Assembly: GCF_036634175.1 (NCBI RefSeq)
Contig: NZ_JAZIFX010000001.1
Span: forward strand, 6,076,001-6,140,000
DNA from: Streptomyces sp. P9-A2
GTDB taxonomy: Bacteria; Actinomycetota; Actinomycetes; Streptomycetales; Streptomycetaceae
Length of the DNA: 64,000 nt
Direction of reading: 5' to 3'
A program made the translations under genes and the position numbers. Of this stretch, positions 36,210 through 45,369 are shown piece by piece. Position 1 is the first letter of the stretch; every line of letters begins with the position of its first letter. The notes beneath the pieces were generated by a model that was not told the DNA's origin, searched no databases, and saw nothing but the letters and a program-made list of their open reading frames with translations.

Positions 36210-36546
36210 CGGCCGCGACGGCTTCCCGTCCGAGACGGCTTCCGGGCCGCTGTACGGGTGTGCCTGGACCGGCACGTTCGATGAGCGGAGAGAGCGGCAT
36301 GCGATTCGGGGTCCTCGGCATCGGCGGGGTCGACTCCCCCCTCGCCCGGCACACCGCCGGCCACGCGGGGGCGTGGCGGCTGTCGGCCGGTGCGGATTCC
36401 TGGCCCCGTACACGCACCGGGCGCCGACGCTGAACCGCCTGCCGGCCGCGGCTCGCCGCGCCACGGGCCGCAGTCGCACGCCGGGCCCCGCTTCCGGCGC
36501 GGCGGCGCCCCGCCGGACGGCTTCCCCTGCTACACAGAGCACTGCA
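36210..36546. other. 337-nt stretch with no supported gene
   Basis: An ATG near 36300 opens MRFGVLGIGGVDS, which looks like the start of a Rossmann or monooxygenase protein but meets a stop after about 45 residues without further homology. It may be a truncated remnant. Confidence 0.3.
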
Positions 36547-36562
36547 TATCAAAATGCTGATA
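36547..36562 (+). promoter_or_regulatory. AT-rich palindrome upstream of the mrp operon
   Basis: TATCA-AAATGC-TGATA is an exact inverted repeat inside a rare AT-rich island (GCATATCAAAATGCTGATAA then GGGATATATCC). ATCA-N6-TGAT resembles ArsR/SmtB-family operators. It lies 82 nt before the chosen mrpA start. Confidence 0.5.
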
Positions 36563-36644
36563 AACGGGATATATCCTCCAGGGTCGAGTGGCAGGGCCCG
36601 ACCGCGCGTCAGCGGTCGGCCGGCGCGAAGGAGTTGGTGCTGAC

Positions 36645-39485
36645 GTGCTGGTCCTGCTGGCCGCCTACGCGGTGGCCGCAGTGTCGATGCCCTGGTGGGA
36701 GAAGAGGCTCGGTCGTGCGATGTGGGCCGTGGCGGCCCTGGTGCCGTTGGCGACCGTGGCCTGGGCGGGCACCCGGGCGGCGCGCGTCCTGGACGGCGGC
36801 GCCTACGAGGAGTCCCTGTACTGGGCCCCGTCGCTCGGCCTGACGGTCGACCTGCGCCTGGACGCCCTGTCGCTGCTGATGCTGTGGGTGGTGGCCGGCG
36901 TCGGAGCCCTGGTGCTCCTGTACTGCCGGTACTCCGTCGAGCGCGACGCCGGCCGGCTGGCCGCCCTGCTGCTGGCCTTCGCCGGGGCGATGACCGGACT
37001 GGTGCTGGCGGACAACCTCTTCGTGCTGTACGTCTTCTGGGAGCTGACCACGGTCGCCTCCTTCCTGCTGATCGCGGGCCGCGGGGCGCGGGTGGAGCAG
37101 CGGCGGGCCGCCCGTCAGGCCCTGCTGGTGACCGCGGCCGGCGGCCTGGCGATGCTGCTCGGTTTCATCGTGCTGGGCCAGGAGGCCGGCACGTACCGCG
37201 TCTCGGAGATCCTCGCCGACCCCCCGCGGGGCGGCGCGGTCCCCGCCGCCGTGGTACTCGTCCTGGTCGGCGCGTTCACCAAGTCCGCGCAGATGCCGGT
37301 GCACGGCTGGCTGCCCGCGGCGATGGTCGCCCCCACACCGGTCAGCGCCTTCCTGCACGCGGCGGCGATGGTCAAGGCCGGGGTCTACCTGGTGGCCCGG
37401 CTGGCGCCCGCCCTGGCCGACGTGACGCCGTGGCGGCCGATGGTGCTCGGTGTGGGACTCGCCACCATGGTGGTGGCCGCGTGGCGGGCCCTGCGCGAGA
37501 CCGACCTGAAGCTGCTCCTCGCCTACGGAACCGTCAGCGAACTCGGTCTGCTGACCGCCCTGCTGGGCGCGGGGACACGGACGGCGGCGCTGGCCGGAGT
37601 GGTGCTGCTGCTGGCGCACGCGGCGTTCAAGTCGGCGCTGTTCCTGTCCGTCGGGATCGTGGACCAGCAGACGGGCACGCGCGACATCCGGGAGCTGTCG
37701 GGACTGGGACGCCGGCTGCCCGTGCTGTTCGGCGTCACGGCACTCGCCGCCGCGTCGATGGCCGGTCTGCCGCCCCTCGTCGGCTTCCTGGGCAAGGAAG
37801 CGGCCCTGGACGCGTTCCTGCACGGCACCGAACTCGCCGGCCACTACCAGCTGACGGTGGTGCTCGTGTGCGGCTCCGCGCTGACCGTGGCGTTCGCGGC
37901 ACGGTTCCTGCACGGCGGCTTCGGCGGGCGGCCATCGGGGACGGAGGCGCGGACCGTGCGGAGCCCGGCACCGGGATTCGTCGCACCGGTGGCCGTGCTG
38001 TCCGCGGCGGGCCTGGTGCTGGGCGTGGCGTACCCCGGCACGGCGGCCCTCACCACGGCCTACGCCGACGCCTACCCGCCCGGGGCCGGCGGACCGTACG
38101 AACTGTCCCTGTGGCACGGGTTCACGCCGGTGCTCGGCCTGTCGGCGCTGTCGCTCGTCGTCGGTGTGCTGATCCACGCGCTCCTGCGCCGCGGTACCGG
38201 GCCCGCCCGTCTGCCGCGCCTGCCCGACGTGCAGCACGCGTACGACCGTGTGGTCGAGGGCGTGGACCGGCTGGCCGTGACGCTGACCCGCAACACCCAG
38301 GTCGGCTCGCTGCCCGTCTATCTGACCGTGCTGCTCATGACGGTCGTCGCCGTGCCCGGCACGGCACTCGTGGCGGCGGCCCCGTCCCTGGGGTCACCGC
38401 CCCTGTGGCGGTACTCGCTCGAACCGGTCCTGGCCGTGGTGATGCTGGCCGCCGCCGCGACGGTGGCGGCCGCCCGGCACCGGCTCACCGCCATCCTGCT
38501 GGCCGGGGCCGTCGGCTACGCGGCGGCAGGCTTGTTCCTGGTGCGGGGAGCCCCGGACCTGGCGCTCACCCAGTTCCTGGTCGAGACGATGACACTGGTC
38601 GTCGTGGTGCTGGTGCTGCGCCGGATGCCGGCCCGGTTCGATCCCGGCCGGGGGTCGGTGCCGGGGCGTGTGCTGCGGGGCGCGCTGGCCGTCGGGGTCG
38701 GCGCCGTCGTCACCTGCTTCGCGCTGGCGGCGGCCTCCGCGCGTACGGCTCCGGTGATCTCGACCGGGTACCTGCGCCGAGCGGCGGAGACCGGGGCCCT
38801 CAACGTCGTCGACGCGATCATCGTCGACTTCCGGGCCCTGGACACGCTGGGCGAGATCTCGGTCGTGCTCGTGGCGGCGGTCGGAGTGGGCAGCCTGGTC
38901 CGGTTCCGCGACCGCGACGCGGTACCGGTCGCCGACGAGGAGCCGCCCGCCCCGTTCCCCACGACGCACTGGGACGAGCCCCGGCAGACCTGGCTGCCGG
39001 GAGCCGGCCAACGCCCCGGCGGCGAGCGCTCGGTGCTGATGGAAGTGGCCATCCGGCTGCTCTTCCCCTCGATCCTGGTGCTCTCGCTGTTCCTGCTGTT
39101 CTCCGGCCACTACCGCCCGGGCGGAGGATTCTCCGGCGGCCTGGTGGCGGGGCTGGCGTTCGTCCTGCGCTACCTCGTCGGAGGACAGGCCGACCTCGGC
39201 GCCGCTGTACGCCTGCGCCCGGTCGCGATCGCGGGCACGGGCCTGGTGGTCGCGGCGGTCGTGGCCCTCGTACCGCTCGCCGTCGGCGGTACGCCGCTGG
39301 ACAGCGACCTGGTGACGTGGCACCTGCCGCTGGTGGGCGAGGTGAAGTGGGCGACCAGTCTGTTCCTCGATGTCGGCGTCTATCTGCTCGTGGCCGGTGT
39401 CGTCCTCAAGCTCCTGTCGGCGGTGGGCGTCTCGCTGGGCCGGGACGACGCGGCGGCGGTCCGGAAGGGGGAGGGATCCGCTTGA
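36645..39485 (+). CDS. mrpA: Mrp Na+/H+ antiporter subunit A with fused subunit B
   Basis: 946 residues, about 20 or more membrane helices. The NADH-dehydrogenase subunit 5-like core carries VLYVFWELTTVASFLLI, the proton-channel motifs GAFTKSAQMPVHGWLPAAM and LHAAAMVKAGVYL, and GLPPLVGFLGKEAALDAF. The C-terminal part has the DUF4040 block (GAPDLALTQFLVETMT) and an MnhB domain (GHYRPGGGFSGGLVAGLAFV), so MrpB is fused. With MrpC-G it exports Na+ (and other cations) in exchange for protons. Start chosen at GTG 36645 with AAGGAG 11 nt upstream; a GTG at 36588 is in frame but lacks a ribosome-binding site. The stop overlaps the mrpC ATG. Confidence 0.95.
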   Translation: MLVLLAAYAVAAVSMPWWEKRLGRAMWAVAALVPLATVAWAGTRAARVLDGGAYEESLYWAPSLGLTVDLRLDALSLLMLWVVAGVGALVLLYCRYSVERDAGRLAALLLAFAGAMTGLVLADNLFVLYVFWELTTVASFLLIAGRGARVEQRRAARQALLVTAAGGLAMLLGFIVLGQEAGTYRVSEILADPPRGGAVPAAVVLVLVGAFTKSAQMPVHGWLPAAMVAPTPVSAFLHAAAMVKAGVYLVARLAPALADVTPWRPMVLGVGLATMVVAAWRALRETDLKLLLAYGTVSELGLLTALLGAGTRTAALAGVVLLLAHAAFKSALFLSVGIVDQQTGTRDIRELSGLGRRLPVLFGVTALAAASMAGLPPLVGFLGKEAALDAFLHGTELAGHYQLTVVLVCGSALTVAFAARFLHGGFGGRPSGTEARTVRSPAPGFVAPVAVLSAAGLVLGVAYPGTAALTTAYADAYPPGAGGPYELSLWHGFTPVLGLSALSLVVGVLIHALLRRGTGPARLPRLPDVQHAYDRVVEGVDRLAVTLTRNTQVGSLPVYLTVLLMTVVAVPGTALVAAAPSLGSPPLWRYSLEPVLAVVMLAAAATVAAARHRLTAILLAGAVGYAAAGLFLVRGAPDLALTQFLVETMTLVVVVLVLRRMPARFDPGRGSVPGRVLRGALAVGVGAVVTCFALAAASARTAPVISTGYLRRAAETGALNVVDAIIVDFRALDTLGEISVVLVAAVGVGSLVRFRDRDAVPVADEEPPAPFPTTHWDEPRQTWLPGAGQRPGGERSVLMEVAIRLLFPSILVLSLFLLFSGHYRPGGGFSGGLVAGLAFVLRYLVGGQADLGAAVRLRPVAIAGTGLVVAAVVALVPLAVGGTPLDSDLVTWHLPLVGEVKWATSLFLDVGVYLLVAGVVLKLLSAVGVSLGRDDAAAVRKGEGSA

Positions 39486-40381
39486 TGACCGGCGCGGTGG
39501 ACAACACGGTGAACACCCTCGACGTGACGATGGCCGTCGTGGTCGGCGGCCTGTTCACGATCGGCTTCCACCTCATGCTGCAACGGTCCCTGATGCGGAT
39601 CGTCCTCGGCTTCATCCTCCTGGGCCACGGCACCAACATGCTGCTCCTGGTCGCCGGAGGCACCCCCGGCCGGCCCCCGGTACTGGAGGGGCGGCCGGTG
39701 GACCCGGCGGAGCCCGCCGATCCGCTGCCCCAGGCCATGGCGCTGACGTCGATCGTCATCACATTCGGTCTCACGGCGTTCCTGATGGCCCTCGCCTACC
39801 GTTCCTGGCGGCTGTCCGGCAGCGACGAGGTACGCGACGACGTGGAGGACCGGCGCATCGACTTCGCCCTCCAGCGTGCCGGGACCGACGAGGCGATCGG
39901 CCCGCCCGAAAAAACCGACGGCGACGCCCTCGGGGCCGCTGCCGACCCAGGCGGCGGCAGTGACCCCGGTGGCGAGGGCGGCCCCAGTGGTGAGGGCGAT
40001 CCCGGTGGTGGCAGCGTCACTGGGGGTGAGGGCGACCCTGGTGGCGGCGGCGCACCCGGTGGCGAGGGCGCACCCGGGGGTGGGAGCGCACCTGGTGGCG
40101 GCAGCGCACTCGGGGGTGGGAGCGACCCTGGTGGCGGCGGCGCACCCGGTGGCGAGGGCGCACCCGGGGGTGGGAGCGCACCTGGTGGCGGCGGCGCACC
40201 CGGCGGCGAGGGCGCACCCGGTGGCGAGGGCGCACCCGGTGGCGAGGGCGCACCCGGCGGCGAGGGCGCACCCGGTGGCGAGGGCGCACCCGGTGGCGAG
40301 GGCGCACTCGGGGGTGGGAGCGACGGCAGTGAACCGGACCACCGGGACGACGACGGCACCGCTCCGGGGGGACACCGATGA
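39485..40381 (+). CDS. mrpC: Mrp antiporter subunit C with Gly-rich repetitive tail
   Basis: 298 residues; normal MrpC proteins are about 115-180. The first ~125 residues are the NuoK-like part: GGLFTIGFHLMLQRSLMRIV, LGFILLGHGTNMLLLVAGG and ALTSIVITFGLTAFLMALAY (three membrane helices). After DEAIGPPEK the chain becomes a ~135-residue hydrophilic tail of GGEGAPGG/GGGSAPGG/GGGSDPGG repeats, collagen-like in composition, probably cytoplasmic. The ATG overlaps the mrpA stop by one base and the stop overlaps mrpD by four, so translation is coupled. The tail has no role I know in antiporter function. Confidence 0.92.
   Translation: MTGAVDNTVNTLDVTMAVVVGGLFTIGFHLMLQRSLMRIVLGFILLGHGTNMLLLVAGGTPGRPPVLEGRPVDPAEPADPLPQAMALTSIVITFGLTAFLMALAYRSWRLSGSDEVRDDVEDRRIDFALQRAGTDEAIGPPEKTDGDALGAAADPGGGSDPGGEGGPSGEGDPGGGSVTGGEGDPGGGGAPGGEGAPGGGSAPGGGSALGGGSDPGGGGAPGGEGAPGGGSAPGGGGAPGGEGAPGGEGAPGGEGAPGGEGAPGGEGAPGGEGALGGGSDGSEPDHRDDDGTAPGGHR
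39948..40325 (+). repeat. Gly-Ala-Pro/Glu coding tandem repeats in mrpC
   Basis: Repeats of a 15-bp unit such as GGCGCACCCGGTGGCGAG and 30-bp doublets, some nearly identical (for example, six adjacent GGCGAGGGCGCACCCGG copies at 40185-40310). Unit length is a multiple of 3, so copy changes keep the frame. Confidence 0.85.
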
Positions 40382-41937
40382 CCGCACTGCTGCTCGCCCT
40401 GCCCGTGGTCCTGCCGGTCCTGTGCGCCGGGGTGACCCTGCTCGGACTGCCCGGCCGGGCGATCCGCGTGCTGAGCGCCCTCGCGCTGGCGGGCGTGCTG
40501 GCGGACGCGGCGGCCCTGTTCGTCCTCACCGACACCCGCGGCCCGCAGTCCGTGCACATCGGAGGCTGGCCGGCGCCGCTGGGCATCACGCTCGTCGCCG
40601 ACCGGCTGTCGGCACTCCTGCTCACCGTGTCCGTCCTGGTGACCCTGGCCGTGCTGCTCTTCGCCATCGGCCAGGGCACCGCGGAGAAGCGCCGGAGCTC
40701 GGCGGAGGTCTTCCACCCCGCCTACCTGCTGCTCGTCACCGGGGTCAGCCTGGCCTTCCTCACCGGGGACCTGTTCAACCTCTTCGTCGCCTTCGAGATC
40801 CTGCTCGCCGCCTCCTACGTCCTGATCACCCTGGACGCCGACGGGAACCGCACCCGGGCCGGCATGACGTACACGATCATCAGCCTGACGTCCTCCCTGC
40901 TGTTCCTCACACTCGTCGGCCTGGTGTACGCGTCCACCGGCACGGTCACCCTGGCCCAGCTCGGGCCGCGGCTCGCCGAACTCCCCGACGGCCTGCGCGG
41001 CGCGCTCGCCCTGCTGCTCCTGGCCGTCCTGGGCATCAAGGCGGCGATCGTCCCCCTGCACTTCTGGCTGCCCGACAGCTACCCCACAGCTCCGGCGCCG
41101 ATCACCGCCGTGTTCGCCGCCCTGCTGACCAAGGTCGCCGTCTACGCCCTGCTGCGCACCCAGACCCTGCTCTTTCCGCGCTCCAGCGTGTGGACCCTGC
41201 TGGCCTGCGTGGCGATCGCCACCATGATCGTGGGCATTCTCGGCGCCCTCGCCCAGGACGACATCAACCGGCTGCTGTCCTTCACCCTCGTCAGTCACAT
41301 CGGCTTCATGCTGTTCGGGCTCGCGCTGTTCGACACGATCGGTCTCACCGGCACGGTCCTGTACATCGTCCACCACATCGTCGTCCAGGCGGCGCTCTTC
41401 CTGGCCGCCGCCCTCGCCGTGCGCCACACGGGAACAACGGGCCTGGACAGCATGGCGCAGCTTCCGCCCCCACGGCCGCTGGTGGCCGTGCTGTTCGCGG
41501 TCCCCGCTCTGAGCCTGGCCGGGATCCCGCCGTTCTCCGGGTTCGTGGCCAAGCTGACCCTGCTGCGGGCCGGCGCGTGGCAGGGCGGCGCCGCCGCGTA
41601 CGCCCTCGCCGCGGCCGCCCTGCTCACCAGCCTGCTGACGCTCTACGCCATGACCCGGGTGTGGACCAGGGCCTTCATGAGGCAGGAGCCGCACCCGGAC
41701 CACCGTGACGCGCCACCGCCGGGGAAGCCGGCCCCCGACACCGCCCGCCGCCCGGAGCGCCGCGCCGACCGGTACGGAGCCGGGCTGATGAACGCCGCCA
41801 CCGTCGTCATGGTGATGACCAGCGTCGCGGTCGCCGTCTGCGCGGGTCCGCTCGCCCGCGTCGGCGAACGGGCCGCACACGAACTGCTCGATCCGTGGGA
41901 GTACCGTTCCGCCGTCCTGACCGAGGAGGACCGTTGA
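40378..41937 (+). CDS. mrpD: Mrp antiporter subunit D
   Basis: 519 residues, NuoN/M-like with about 14 helices. Motifs: GDLFNLFVAFEILLAASYVL, the proton channel block GIKAAIVPLHFWLPDSYPTAPAP, FTLVSHIGFMLFGLAL and GIPPFSGFVAKLTLL. The C-terminal hydrophilic loop has HPDHRDAPPPGKPAPD and then a last helix. ATG 40378 overlaps the mrpC stop; the stop at 41935-41937 overlaps the TTG start of mrpE. Confidence 0.95.
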   Translation: MTALLLALPVVLPVLCAGVTLLGLPGRAIRVLSALALAGVLADAAALFVLTDTRGPQSVHIGGWPAPLGITLVADRLSALLLTVSVLVTLAVLLFAIGQGTAEKRRSSAEVFHPAYLLLVTGVSLAFLTGDLFNLFVAFEILLAASYVLITLDADGNRTRAGMTYTIISLTSSLLFLTLVGLVYASTGTVTLAQLGPRLAELPDGLRGALALLLLAVLGIKAAIVPLHFWLPDSYPTAPAPITAVFAALLTKVAVYALLRTQTLLFPRSSVWTLLACVAIATMIVGILGALAQDDINRLLSFTLVSHIGFMLFGLALFDTIGLTGTVLYIVHHIVVQAALFLAAALAVRHTGTTGLDSMAQLPPPRPLVAVLFAVPALSLAGIPPFSGFVAKLTLLRAGAWQGGAAAYALAAAALLTSLLTLYAMTRVWTRAFMRQEPHPDHRDAPPPGKPAPDTARRPERRADRYGAGLMNAATVVMVMTSVAVAVCAGPLARVGERAAHELLDPWEYRSAVLTEEDR

Positions 41938-42674
41938 CCCGCCGGGAGAACGCCCGCCGAGTCCGGCACCACTGGCCCATGGTCGGATGGCTGTGGCTGC
42001 TGTGGATCCTGCTGTGGGGGTCCGTCGGCCCGGTGGTCCTCGTCGGAGGCCTGCTCGTCGCCGTGGCCGTCGTCAGGTCCTTCTCCCTGCCGCCGATCCT
42101 TCCCGGGGCCGTGCCCCGGCCACTGGCGATCGGACGCCTGCTGATCGACCTGCTGACGGATCTCGTGGGGTCCGGGGTCACCGTCGCCTGGCAGGCCCTG
42201 AGGTACGGAGGCAAGACGTCCGCGGCGATCGTCGAGGTCCCGCTGTACGTCGACAGCGACCTCCTGATCACAGCCGTGGCCGAACTCACGACGATCGCCC
42301 CCGGCACGCTGGTGGTGGAGATCGACCGGCGCCGGCAGCGGCTGTACGTCCACACGCTCCCGGTCCGCGCCGAAACCGACATCACCCGCCGCAGAAAGGC
42401 GGTGCAGACCGTGGAGCGCAGAGTGGCGCGGGCGGTGGGCCGCGGACGGCGCACCGGAGCGAGCGGAGACGACACCTCCGGGTCCGTCGGCGATCTCGGG
42501 TATTCCGCCGATCCCGGGTACTCCACCGGCCCCGGGTCTTCCGATGACCCGGACCCTCGGGACCGTCCGGACCGCCCGGACCGTCCGGACCGCCCGGATC
42601 ACCCGGACCGCCCGGACCGCCCGGATCACCCGGACCGCCCGGATCACCCGGATGAAGGGAACAGAACCCCATGA
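41934..42674 (+). CDS. mrpE: Mrp antiporter subunit E with repetitive tail
   Basis: 246 residues. The start is TTG 41934 (TTGA overlap with mrpD, GAGGAGGAC Shine-Dalgarno). Two N-terminal helices ([21 protein letters not shown] and the following), then [30 protein letters not shown], the MrpE signature. After residue ~190 a hydrophilic tail has DPGYSTGPG and about ten [10 protein letters not shown] repeats, absent from ordinary MrpE proteins. Four-base overlap with mrpF. Confidence 0.92.
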   Translation: MTRRENARRVRHHWPMVGWLWLLWILLWGSVGPVVLVGGLLVAVAVVRSFSLPPILPGAVPRPLAIGRLLIDLLTDLVGSGVTVAWQALRYGGKTSAAIVEVPLYVDSDLLITAVAELTTIAPGTLVVEIDRRRQRLYVHTLPVRAETDITRRRKAVQTVERRVARAVGRGRRTGASGDDTSGSVGDLGYSADPGYSTGPGSSDDPDPRDRPDRPDRPDRPDHPDRPDRPDHPDRPDHPDEGNRTP

Positions 42675-42937
42675 CAGCCCTGTACACCGCCACCCTGGCC
42701 GTGCTGTCGGCGGCCGGCCTGCTCACCCTGCTGCGCCTCTTGCGCGGTCCGGACGCGCTCAACCGCATCGTGGCGCTGGACGTCCTCCTGACGATGATCA
42801 TCGCCGGGACCGCCGTGGGCATGGTCCTGCGCGAGGACACCACGCCCCTGCCCGTGCTCGTCGTCCTCGCGCTGCTGGCCTTCACCGGATCGGTGACGGC
42901 CGCCCACCTGATCGAGAAGCGGGAAGGCCTGCGGTGA
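42671..42937 (+). CDS. mrpF: Mrp antiporter subunit F
   Basis: 88 residues, three membrane helices: [20 protein letters not shown], then [20 protein letters not shown] and [21 protein letters not shown]. The RGPD...RIVALD pattern is the MrpF signature. ATG 42671 overlaps the mrpE stop, and its own stop overlaps the GTG of mrpG. Confidence 0.95.
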   Translation: MTALYTATLAVLSAAGLLTLLRLLRGPDALNRIVALDVLLTMIIAGTAVGMVLREDTTPLPVLVVLALLAFTGSVTAAHLIEKREGLR

Positions 42938-43317
42938 CCGTGGTGTCCGACGTGATCACCGCCGTCCTGCTCCCGACCGGCGCGGTCTTCTGCCTGCTCG
43001 GCGCCCTGGGTCTGCTCCGCTTCCCGGACATCATCAGCCGCCTGCACGCGGCCGCCAAGGCCCAGACCCTCGGCCTGATGCTCATCCTGGTGGGAACCGC
43101 CGTGCAGCTGCCCCTGCGCTACGCGCCGGTGCTGTTGCTCGTCGTTCTGTTCCAGCTGCTCACCGCGCCGATCACCAGCCAGATCGTCGGCCGCACCGCC
43201 TACCGCGTCCAGGCCCTCGACCGCGGCGCGCTGTTCCGGGACGAACTCGCCGACCGCCTCGCGCGGGACGGCACTCCGGTGGACGAGCAGCCGCCGTACG
43301 AGGACGCGGACCAGTGA
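42934..43317 (+). CDS. mrpG: Mrp antiporter subunit G
   Basis: 127 residues from GTG 42934. Three helices; [20 protein letters not shown] and [19 protein letters not shown] are the MrpG signature. It ends the operon; a strong hairpin follows 18 nt later. Confidence 0.95.
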   Translation: MTVVSDVITAVLLPTGAVFCLLGALGLLRFPDIISRLHAAAKAQTLGLMLILVGTAVQLPLRYAPVLLLVVLFQLLTAPITSQIVGRTAYRVQALDRGALFRDELADRLARDGTPVDEQPPYEDADQ

Positions 43318-43334
43318 AGCCTCCCCGACCGAAC

Positions 43335-43360
43335 GGTCCGGGCCGTTACCGGCCCGGACC
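43335..43360 (+). terminator. mrp operon terminator
   Basis: GGTCCGGGCCG (43335-43345), loop TTAC, CGGCCCGGACC (43350-43360), perfect 11-bp stem. Confidence 0.85.
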
Positions 43361-43428
43361 GGCCCGGGCGCGCGGGGAGTGCGGTGACCGGTGCCTCGCA
43401 GTCAGTGGGCCACCGTAGGATGGGCGTC

Positions 43429-44016
43429 ATGGCCAAGACCAGTACGACGACCCAGGGGCTGCGGGCGGCGATCGAGCGCAGCGGCTACTACCCGGCCCTC
43501 GTGGCCGAGGCGGTGGAGGCCGCCGTGGGCGGCGAGCCCGTCCGGTCGTACCTGGTCCACCAGGAGACGACATTCGACCAGAACGAGGTACGGCGCCATG
43601 TGACCGTGCTCGTCCTCACCGGCAACCGCTTCATCGTCAGCCACACCGACGAGCAGGCCGCCGACACCACGTCCCCGACCCCGTACGCCACCACGTCCAC
43701 GGAGTCGGTCAAGCTCGGCCGGATCTCGTCGATCGTGGTCAGCCGCGTCGTCGCCAACCCGGAGTCGTACAAGCCGGGCACACTGCCCCGCGAGATCGTG
43801 CTCACCATCGGCTGGGGCGCGGTCGCCCGCCTCGACCTGGAGCCCGCCGCCTGCGGCGACCCCAACTGCGAGGCCGACCACGGCTACACGGGCAGTTCGA
43901 CGGCCGACGACCTCAGTCTGCGGGTCAGCGAGGCCGGGGACGGCCCGGAGACGGTGCGTCAGGCGCTCGCCTTCGCGCAGGCCCTCTCCGAGGCGACCGC
44001 GGACTCCGCACGCTGA
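43429..44016 (+). CDS. DUF5998 family protein
   Basis: 195 residues. SGYYPALVAEAVEAAVGGEP, HVTVLVLTGNRFIVSHTDE and TIGWGAVARLDLEPAACGDP are typical of a cytoplasmic protein conserved across streptomycetes (DUF5998, unknown function). CGDPNCEADHGYTG gives two cysteines and a histidine that might bind metal. A TAGGAT hexamer at 43416-43421 lies 7 nt before the ATG, with no Shine-Dalgarno site, which points to a leaderless mRNA. Its stop overlaps the start of the next gene by one base. Confidence 0.88.
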   Translation: MAKTSTTTQGLRAAIERSGYYPALVAEAVEAAVGGEPVRSYLVHQETTFDQNEVRRHVTVLVLTGNRFIVSHTDEQAADTTSPTPYATTSTESVKLGRISSIVVSRVVANPESYKPGTLPREIVLTIGWGAVARLDLEPAACGDPNCEADHGYTGSSTADDLSLRVSEAGDGPETVRQALAFAQALSEATADSAR

Positions 44017-45293
44017 TGCCGCACACCTCCCCGATCCCGCACACCCCGCCCCCCGTGCCGTCCCCGCACACCCCGCCGTCCCCGCACACCCCGCCGTCCC
44101 CGCACACCCTCGGTTGGGGGGACGTCCACCCGGAGCACCTCGCCCCGGACTCCGCCCCCCTGCCCGAGTACGGCACCGGCTCGCTGGCCGACCTGCTGCC
44201 CACCCTCGCCGCCGGCATGGGCGTCCCCGGCACCACCGGCACGATTCCGGAGCTCACCCCCGCCGACCGCAACTGCGTTTTCCTGATCGACGGCCTCGGC
44301 TGGGAGCAGCTGAAGGCGCACCCGGAGGAAGCCCCGTTCATGGCGTCCCTGACGGCCGCCTCGCGCGGCGGCACCGGACGGCCGATCACCACGGGCTACC
44401 CGGCCACCACCGCCACCTCCCTGGCCTCCGTCGGCACCGGCTTGCCGCCCGGCGCGCACGGCCTGCCCGGCTACACCGTGCGCAACCCGGACACCGGCGA
44501 ACTGATGAACCAGCTGCGCTGGCAGCCCTGGACCCGGCCCGACACCTGGCAGCCCCACCCCACCGTCTTCCAACTGGCCCACCGGGCGGGGGTGCACACC
44601 GCCCAGGTGTCCTCACCCGCCTTCGCGAACACCCCCCTGACCAAGGTCGCGCTCAGCGGCGGCACCTTCCACGGGCGGCTGTCCGGCGAGGAGCGCATGG
44701 ACCTCGCGGCCGCCCAACTGGCCGCCGCCGACCGCTCCCTGGTCTACACGTACTACGCCGAGGTCGACGGCGCGGGCCACCGCTTCGGCGTCGACTCCGA
44801 CACCTGGCGCGGCCAACTCATGTACGTCGACCGCCTGGTCCAGCGGCTGGCCGAACAGCTCCCGCCGCGCAGCGCGCTCTACGTCACCGCCGACCACGGG
44901 ATGATCGACGTGCCCTTCGACGACGAGCACCGCATCGACTTCGACCACGACTGGGAGCTGAGCGCCGGAGTCGCCCTGCTCGGCGGCGAGGGCCGCGCCC
45001 GCCACGTCTACGCGGTCCCGGGCGCCGCGGCGGACGTCCTGACCTGCTGGCGCGAGGTGCTCGGCGAGCAGTTCTGGGTGGCCTCGCGGGACGAGGCGAT
45101 CGACGCGGGCTGGTTCGGCCCCCGGATCGAGGACCGCGTGTACCACCGGATCGGCGACGTGGTCGCCGCCGCCCGCGACGACGTGCTGGTCATCGCCTCC
45201 GAGCGGGAGCCCAAGGAATCGGCGATGGTCGGCAACCACGGCTCGCTGACCCCTGCCGAACAACTGGTCCCCCTGCTCGAAGTACGCTCCTGA
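44016..45293 (+). CDS. Nucleotide pyrophosphatase / alkaline-phosphatase-superfamily phosphodiesterase
   Basis: 425 residues, predicted metal-dependent phosphodiesterase. FLIDGLGWEQL gives the first metal Asp, TGYPATTATSLASVGTGLPP the nucleophilic Thr, YAEVDGAGHRFG the second Asp/His pair and VTADHGMIDVP the third. All metal ligands of the superfamily are present. The N-terminus (first ~30 residues) is a low-complexity HTPPSPHTPPSPHTL repeat with no signal peptide, so the enzyme is cytoplasmic; a start downstream of the repeat is possible. It starts on the last base of the DUF5998 stop and lies 76 nt before tdk. Confidence 0.9.
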   Translation: MPHTSPIPHTPPPVPSPHTPPSPHTPPSPHTLGWGDVHPEHLAPDSAPLPEYGTGSLADLLPTLAAGMGVPGTTGTIPELTPADRNCVFLIDGLGWEQLKAHPEEAPFMASLTAASRGGTGRPITTGYPATTATSLASVGTGLPPGAHGLPGYTVRNPDTGELMNQLRWQPWTRPDTWQPHPTVFQLAHRAGVHTAQVSSPAFANTPLTKVALSGGTFHGRLSGEERMDLAAAQLAAADRSLVYTYYAEVDGAGHRFGVDSDTWRGQLMYVDRLVQRLAEQLPPRSALYVTADHGMIDVPFDDEHRIDFDHDWELSAGVALLGGEGRARHVYAVPGAAADVLTCWREVLGEQFWVASRDEAIDAGWFGPRIEDRVYHRIGDVVAAARDDVLVIASEREPKESAMVGNHGSLTPAEQLVPLLEVRS

Positions 45294-45369
45294 GGTTCGC
45301 CCCGCGCCGTGAGCTCCCGGCCGCCGACCCCGTGCCAGTCCGTCCCCGCCGAAAGGTGCCCAACCCCCC

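Noticed and set aside
36300..36433. Gene starting MRFGVLGIGG
   Set aside because: Stops after about 45 residues with no continued homology in any frame.
36695..40381. A 1228-residue open frame spanning mrpA and mrpC
   Set aside because: Only its last ~298 residues, from ATG 39485, read as MrpC. The earlier part is a shadow frame of mrpA.
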